The notes under the pieces are model-generated. The model saw only the letters and a list, made by a program, of their open reading frames with translations, ran no database searches and was not told the DNA's origin. The position numbers and the translations under genes were made by a program. 64,000 nucleotides of DNA from Akebia trifoliata (lineage: Eukaryota; Streptophyta; Magnoliopsida; Ranunculales; Lardizabalaceae), in the NCBI GenBank assembly GCA_017979445.1, contig CM030714.1:18099892-18163891 (forward strand), in the 5' to 3' direction. This document shows, in pieces, positions 60,452 to 64,000 of this stretch. Every line of letters begins with the position of its first letter. Position 1 is the first letter of the stretch.

Positions 60452-60966
60452 AAACTGAATCAAAGTACCCGTCCATTCCGACCACCCCGCTGGAACAATG
60501 ACATCACTTATAGTCGTCTGCATCACAATTGTCCTTGAATACTCCTTCCATGGTCTCCCAAGATAAGACGGGAAACTACTTTGAACGGGTTTCAAATCGG
60601 AAGTTGCACCGATTCTACATTTCTGAATTACAATTCATGTGTTCTGGTTTGGATCAGTTCGTCCCAGGGCTGTGAACATGTTCTTCTGCCCTGAATTCGG
60701 ACGTCGTGCATGGAGATTGCAGTCTAGTAATACCACTACTGCATTTCCAAATATAAAGTCCACTGTATCGGTTACTAGGCAATTTATGTAGAATTGATGA
60801 AGGGAGTGTACGTAGAGGGTATCTTGGTATGCTAACATGTCACATTGGTAGAATGCTGACTTATCGGATCCAACATGGAGTGCCACGACTTGGTACTTGG
60901 AGGGCCCTGCTGTATTTTGCAAGGTTACACCCCGAGCTAAGAACCCTTCCCCTACCACAGTTGCCA
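60452..60966 (-). pseudogene. Pectinesterase catalytic-domain fragment
   Basis: The minus-strand frame from about 60966 reads VVGEGFLARGVTLQNTAGP, YQCDMLAYQDTLYVHS, QFYINCLVTDTVDFIFGNA, NLHARRPNSGQKNMFTALG and RTDPNQN. After an in-frame TGA near 60630 it continues VIQKCRIGATSDLKPVQ, LGRPWKEYSRTIVMQTTISD and PAGWSEWTGT. These are the core motifs of plant type I pectin methylesterases. The acid/base and nucleophile Asp of QDTLY and DFIFG and the Arg/Trp of LGRPW are present. Missing are the signal peptide, the inhibitor-like pro-region, the GxYxE motif and the C-terminal end. The family acts on cell-wall homogalacturonan; this copy cannot. Confidence 0.9.
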
Positions 60967-61394
60967 CATATAGAGTAATCAATAATTATTATTAGATAAG
61001 ATATATTGTAATAAAATGTATATAGAATCAATAGGTACATTATATCTCTCATATTCAAATGGAGTTCAGATCAGCTTAAATGATCAGGTGAACTTTTATT
61101 AATTAAAATTTCTTTAAAATTCATATTAAGTTATGTGATACAAAATCCACATTGATCAGAGATATCTTCTAATAAGGTTGGTAGATGAGACTTAATAAAC
61201 ATTTATAATAGTGAGACTGATTTTCAAAGAAAAGGAGCAATCTGCATCAATAAAAGTATTGTATCCAATCTAAAATCCCAAGGCGATATATATATAAATA
61301 ATAAACAAATCATCTAATATAAAATGATAGGAGTTACTAAAAATTATCTAAAATGTTAATATGCCAAAAATAACTAGAGAAGTATCAAATAACC

Positions 61395-61545
61395 AACGTT
61401 CTCTAACACAGCAAATACAGCCTGCACAGGAGTCGTCCCTTGAAATGGAAGTAGAGCTGTCATGAGCTCCCAAAATACAATCCCAAAGCTATACACATCG
61501 ACTTTCCTTGTATAATCAGGAATTCGAGAATCAGAGAGTGCAAGA
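61395..61545 (-). pseudogene. Protein kinase exon fragment (Raf-like/HT1-type)
   Basis: About 45 codons on the minus strand: [47 protein letters not shown] is kinase subdomain IX, and the LPFQG.TPVQAAFAV continuation is characteristic of plant cytosolic Raf-like (C-group MAPKKK, HT1-like) kinases. Glycine loop, catalytic HRD and DFG are absent. No start or stop of its own. It looks like one captured exon. Confidence 0.85.
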
Positions 61546-61902
61546 ATGCTAAAGGCCATACATTATGATCAAGAATATTTCTCTAGTTCAGTCAGTAGTA
61601 AGGTAGCTATCATAAAGAAGGCAAAACACTGGATATGGTACTAACACGTGATACCCACAATTGCTACCCATGTTGATGCCACTGATTACCTGTGAGCACA
61701 CATAGGACAACATATTAGCAACTCAAAAAAATCAAAACAAATTTATGAGCATGATATAAGGATGATAAGAAAAAATATAAAATTATCGCTTAAAGTGAAC
61801 AACATCTAGCAATTTAAAATGACATAATTAGAAAGTGATCAAACAAGTATTCAAAATTAAGTAAACATGTTTATAACATCATAAAAAGTGTCTGGAGAGT
61901 TA

Positions 61903-62444
61903 CCAGGTCAGGAATTGTAGGAAAAAGTGTTTGTGACAAATCAACACCCAAGCTCTGCAGTGCTCGCGTCAAATTATTCAACAACCTACTCCAAACTCAT
62001 CTATCATTAGGCAGGTCTTCTCGACTTCATTTTCCTTTCTTTCATAATACATATTATATTCATCTAGAAAATAAAATTAAAAAACTTACATGTGGTTCAG
62101 AATATATATATTTTTTTGATGAATTTATCCATAACCAAGGGAGTTTCACCACTTGAATAAGAACTAAACAAACCAGCGGAACTGTAAAGTTCCATGACTA
62201 ACCCTTGAGAGTAAACACCCGCAATGCTTTCGGTGCCTCTCTCAATTGTGTGCTCTTCCTGCTCATTTAACTTGTCATTCGTGCCAAGACGCTCGGTTGC
62301 ACTTGGTCTACCATGCCATAATTGGGTTTGAGGATGGAGTGCCATGTCTGCATTAAAGATAGCTCTCTGCAGAGGTTCAGCCACCCCATTGCTCCTTCCA
62401 ATAGTAGGGAATGTATGTGTCTGAAGAGATACAAATAGAGGCAT
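61903..62444 (-). pseudogene. BIM-like bHLH gene fragment (C-terminal region)
   Basis: The minus-strand frame 62444-62165 reads QTHTFPTIGRSNGVAEPLQR, FNADMALHPQTQLWHGRPSA, DKLNEQEEHTIERGTESI and VYSQGLV. A second stretch at about 61985-61903 reads NNLTRALQSLGVDLSQTLFP. The sequence VYSQGL..LT.ALQS.GVDLSQ is the C-terminal signature of BIM1/BIM2-type bHLH transcription factors that partner BES1 in brassinosteroid signalling (from memory). The bHLH DNA-binding part is not seen. A segment of about 180 bp that does not fit separates the two stretches. Confidence 0.65.
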
Positions 62445-62689
62445 GGCCTTGTTTCTAGTCCAGGGTGGTCATCCATTTCCTTGTAGGTGACACTAGTGCT
62501 CAGGTTAGATTATACTGGGTTATGTGTGTTTGCAAGCATGGTAGCTATGTTATTGACATCAAACTTTCTAGTAAACATTGTTGCTGGACCAAGGTCATTG
62601 TTTACCGCATGTTTTACACCCCTAAATACTACCCCTTAGTAATACTTTTGTTCAGTACTAACCACATAATACTTCTAAAGATGTAAGTA

Positions 62690-64000
62690 TATTAAGTACA
62701 TCATGAATGTGTAGTTGATTGACAAAAGAAAATGAAACAAAGAATCTACAGTTTGTTTTGGGGTTTTTAGGTCTCCCTAGCAACATTGATGATCTTTTAT
62801 TGAAGAAATACCGAAGATATACAGTTAGGATCACATTGACATATTACAATGCATAAAGCTGAAAATGGGACTACGGGAAAATATTTCTCCAATGTCAAAC
62901 TTTCCGAGTTTTTTTATAAGGATATCCATTTTGGCATTCAGTTGGAACTCATGACCTCATAGAAAGTGATGGTAACAACCATAATCAACATTGAACAAAG
63001 TTGAAAAACAAATAGCCAAGATGTGGCAAGTTCAATTCATGGTCAATTTTCCGGATTAAACCAAATTTGTTCAATTCAAGTTTGGGGCCTCCCAAACAGA
63101 AAAATTACTAGCAATGACTAAACTAAATCGGCCTAGTGAGCATTGGAAAGAGAGACCTTGTCAATTCAATATAAGGTAAATATGGAATTAATAAGAAATT
63201 AGAATTGAATTTCTAGTACACCAAGTAACACAAATTGAATTATAGTTACCATTTACATGAGCTAAAAGTACAATTCTGTTCACTACAATAAAATATCAGA
63301 ACATTTAACTATGAACTTTGAAGAAAGAAAGAATGAATTAGAGTTTAAAAAAATAGTTATCTAAAAATGAGATAAAAAGGAACCAAGTAGAAATATAAAA
63401 AAACCATATCAAAAATCAAATCACACGTAAAAGAAGTTAATATCTCAAACAACTTACATTTCCATCACCAATGGCACATGAGCCACCAATGACTATACAA
63501 GATTGGGCTTTGGCACAAATGTAACAAGCATGTCAATATGATGGCGATCATTACTGAAAAAACCCAAGTTCCACATATTCTCTATTAAATACTTGATTCG
63601 GGAATGATAATCAAGTATAAAGTGATTTCATGCAATTATATACACGATGTGACATGAATTTAGCTCTGAGTTGCAGCAATAAGCTATTTGGTAAGCAGCA
63701 ATTATATTGTCATAGTACCTATTTGGTAAGAAGCAACTTTCATCTTTTAAGGAGTTGCAGCAATAAGCTCGTAAGTTCTTGCTAAGAAGAAATCTTTGCA
63801 TTTCTCCATTACTTCTGAGTTAGAACTCGTATGACTCTCACCCCCCTTATTAAAACTACATCCTTGCAAATTCAATTCTTTTCAGAATACATATAACTGT
63901 AAGATTCTCTCTCACACATATGCATGATGAATGGAGAAAAGGAAAAACATTAAGTTCAATTCTTATGCTTCTATTAGCAATGGGCCACCAAGATAATGGC
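62690..64000. other. Mostly noncoding DNA, possible captured exon at 63437-63560
   Basis: AT-rich. On the minus strand a TTTTTTCAG acceptor-like site near 63555 precedes about 95 bp ending in a GTAAGT donor-like site at about 63457. This has exon-like composition, but the encoded text is not recognised. Short repeats of ATTTGGTAAG(A/C)AGCAA and GTTGCAGCAATAAGCT occur at 63670-63770. Confidence 0.35.

Larger units (their letters stand above)
60157..64000 (-). mobile_element. Probable CACTA element 2 carrying three host gene fragments (right end outside window)
   Basis: CACTATGTGAAAAAAACCC at 60157 fits a CACTA terminus. Directly after it come subterminal-type motifs TTTGACGGACCC and TCCCGTCAAA (a near-perfect inverted pair, 60179-60201) and TTGACGGCTCTGG (60227). 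Inside, fragments of a pectinesterase, a Raf-like protein kinase and a BIM-like bHLH gene lie in succession, all on the minus strand, as in CACTA element 1. No transposase was found, and without the other end the element boundary is inferred. Confidence 0.55.

Noticed and set aside
60452..62444. Functional host genes for pectinesterase, kinase and bHLH
   Set aside because: All three lack starts, essential domains and ends, and they lie together on one strand next to CACTA-type termini.

Overview
The window is plant nuclear DNA, almost certainly from a eudicot. It carries Tat/Ogre-type Ty3/gypsy LTR retrotransposons with an extra archaeal-like RNase H, CACTA DNA transposons, and fragments of typical angiosperm genes (an ABCC transporter, a U-box/ARM protein, a pectinesterase, a Raf-like kinase, a BIM-type bHLH). 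I cannot name the species. I see no intact host gene, no rRNA or tRNA gene, no CRISPR and nothing prokaryotic. Most of the window is nested transposons in various stages of decay.

Layout. (1) 1-14585: element A, a minus-strand Tat-like LTR retrotransposon. Its 5' LTR is 12859-14585, its primer-binding site 12840-12857, a gag remnant lies at 5636-6271, tandem repeats at 2222-3410, and its 3' LTR ends at 2049. It has no pol. A solo LTR of a sister subfamily (6419-8148, TSD GGGTA) sits inside it, and another LTR (1-1183) interrupts its 3' LTR. (2) 14586-18267: remains of a diverged E-family LTR, split by an E-family solo LTR (15311-17796, TSD TTATT). (3) 18273-20760: 3' noncoding part of a second Tat-like element, B, in the opposite orientation to A. 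(4) 20771-28090: tandem repeats of about 486 bp, whose third unit is interrupted by a 5.4-kb CACTA element (22123-27550, TSD GTA). That element carries a decayed transposase N-terminus plus fused fragments of an ABCC transporter and an ARM/U-box gene. (5) 28090-33573: AT-rich DNA with no recognised gene and one MITE-like inverted repeat.

(6) 33574-45923: element D, a plus-strand Tat-like element (family C). Its 5' LTR is interrupted by an E-family solo LTR (34779-37809). A leader with short hairpin-forming repeats follows, then a broken gag, an A-family solo LTR (42748-44342, TSD GTCTT), and 3' noncoding DNA. (7) 45924-59357: element C, plus strand, inserted into D. It has a 5' LTR, PBS, hairpin-repeat leader, and broken gag, protease, RT, RNase H and second RNase H, and is truncated before integrase. 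A same-family solo LTR in reverse orientation (53093-55183, TSD ATCCT) lies between gag and protease. (8) 59358-64000: the end of one CACTA element (to 59930), then a probable second gene-carrying CACTA element starting at 60157. It holds minus-strand fragments of a pectinesterase, a protein kinase and a BIM-like bHLH protein, and its right end is outside the window.

Nothing here looks functional as a coding unit; every recognisable coding region has stops, frameshifts or missing domains. The most informative content is the nesting order, fixed by five exact target-site duplications (four around LTRs, one around the CACTA element) plus one imperfect one, the two gene-capturing CACTA elements, and the hairpin-repeat arrays in the leaders of elements C and D.
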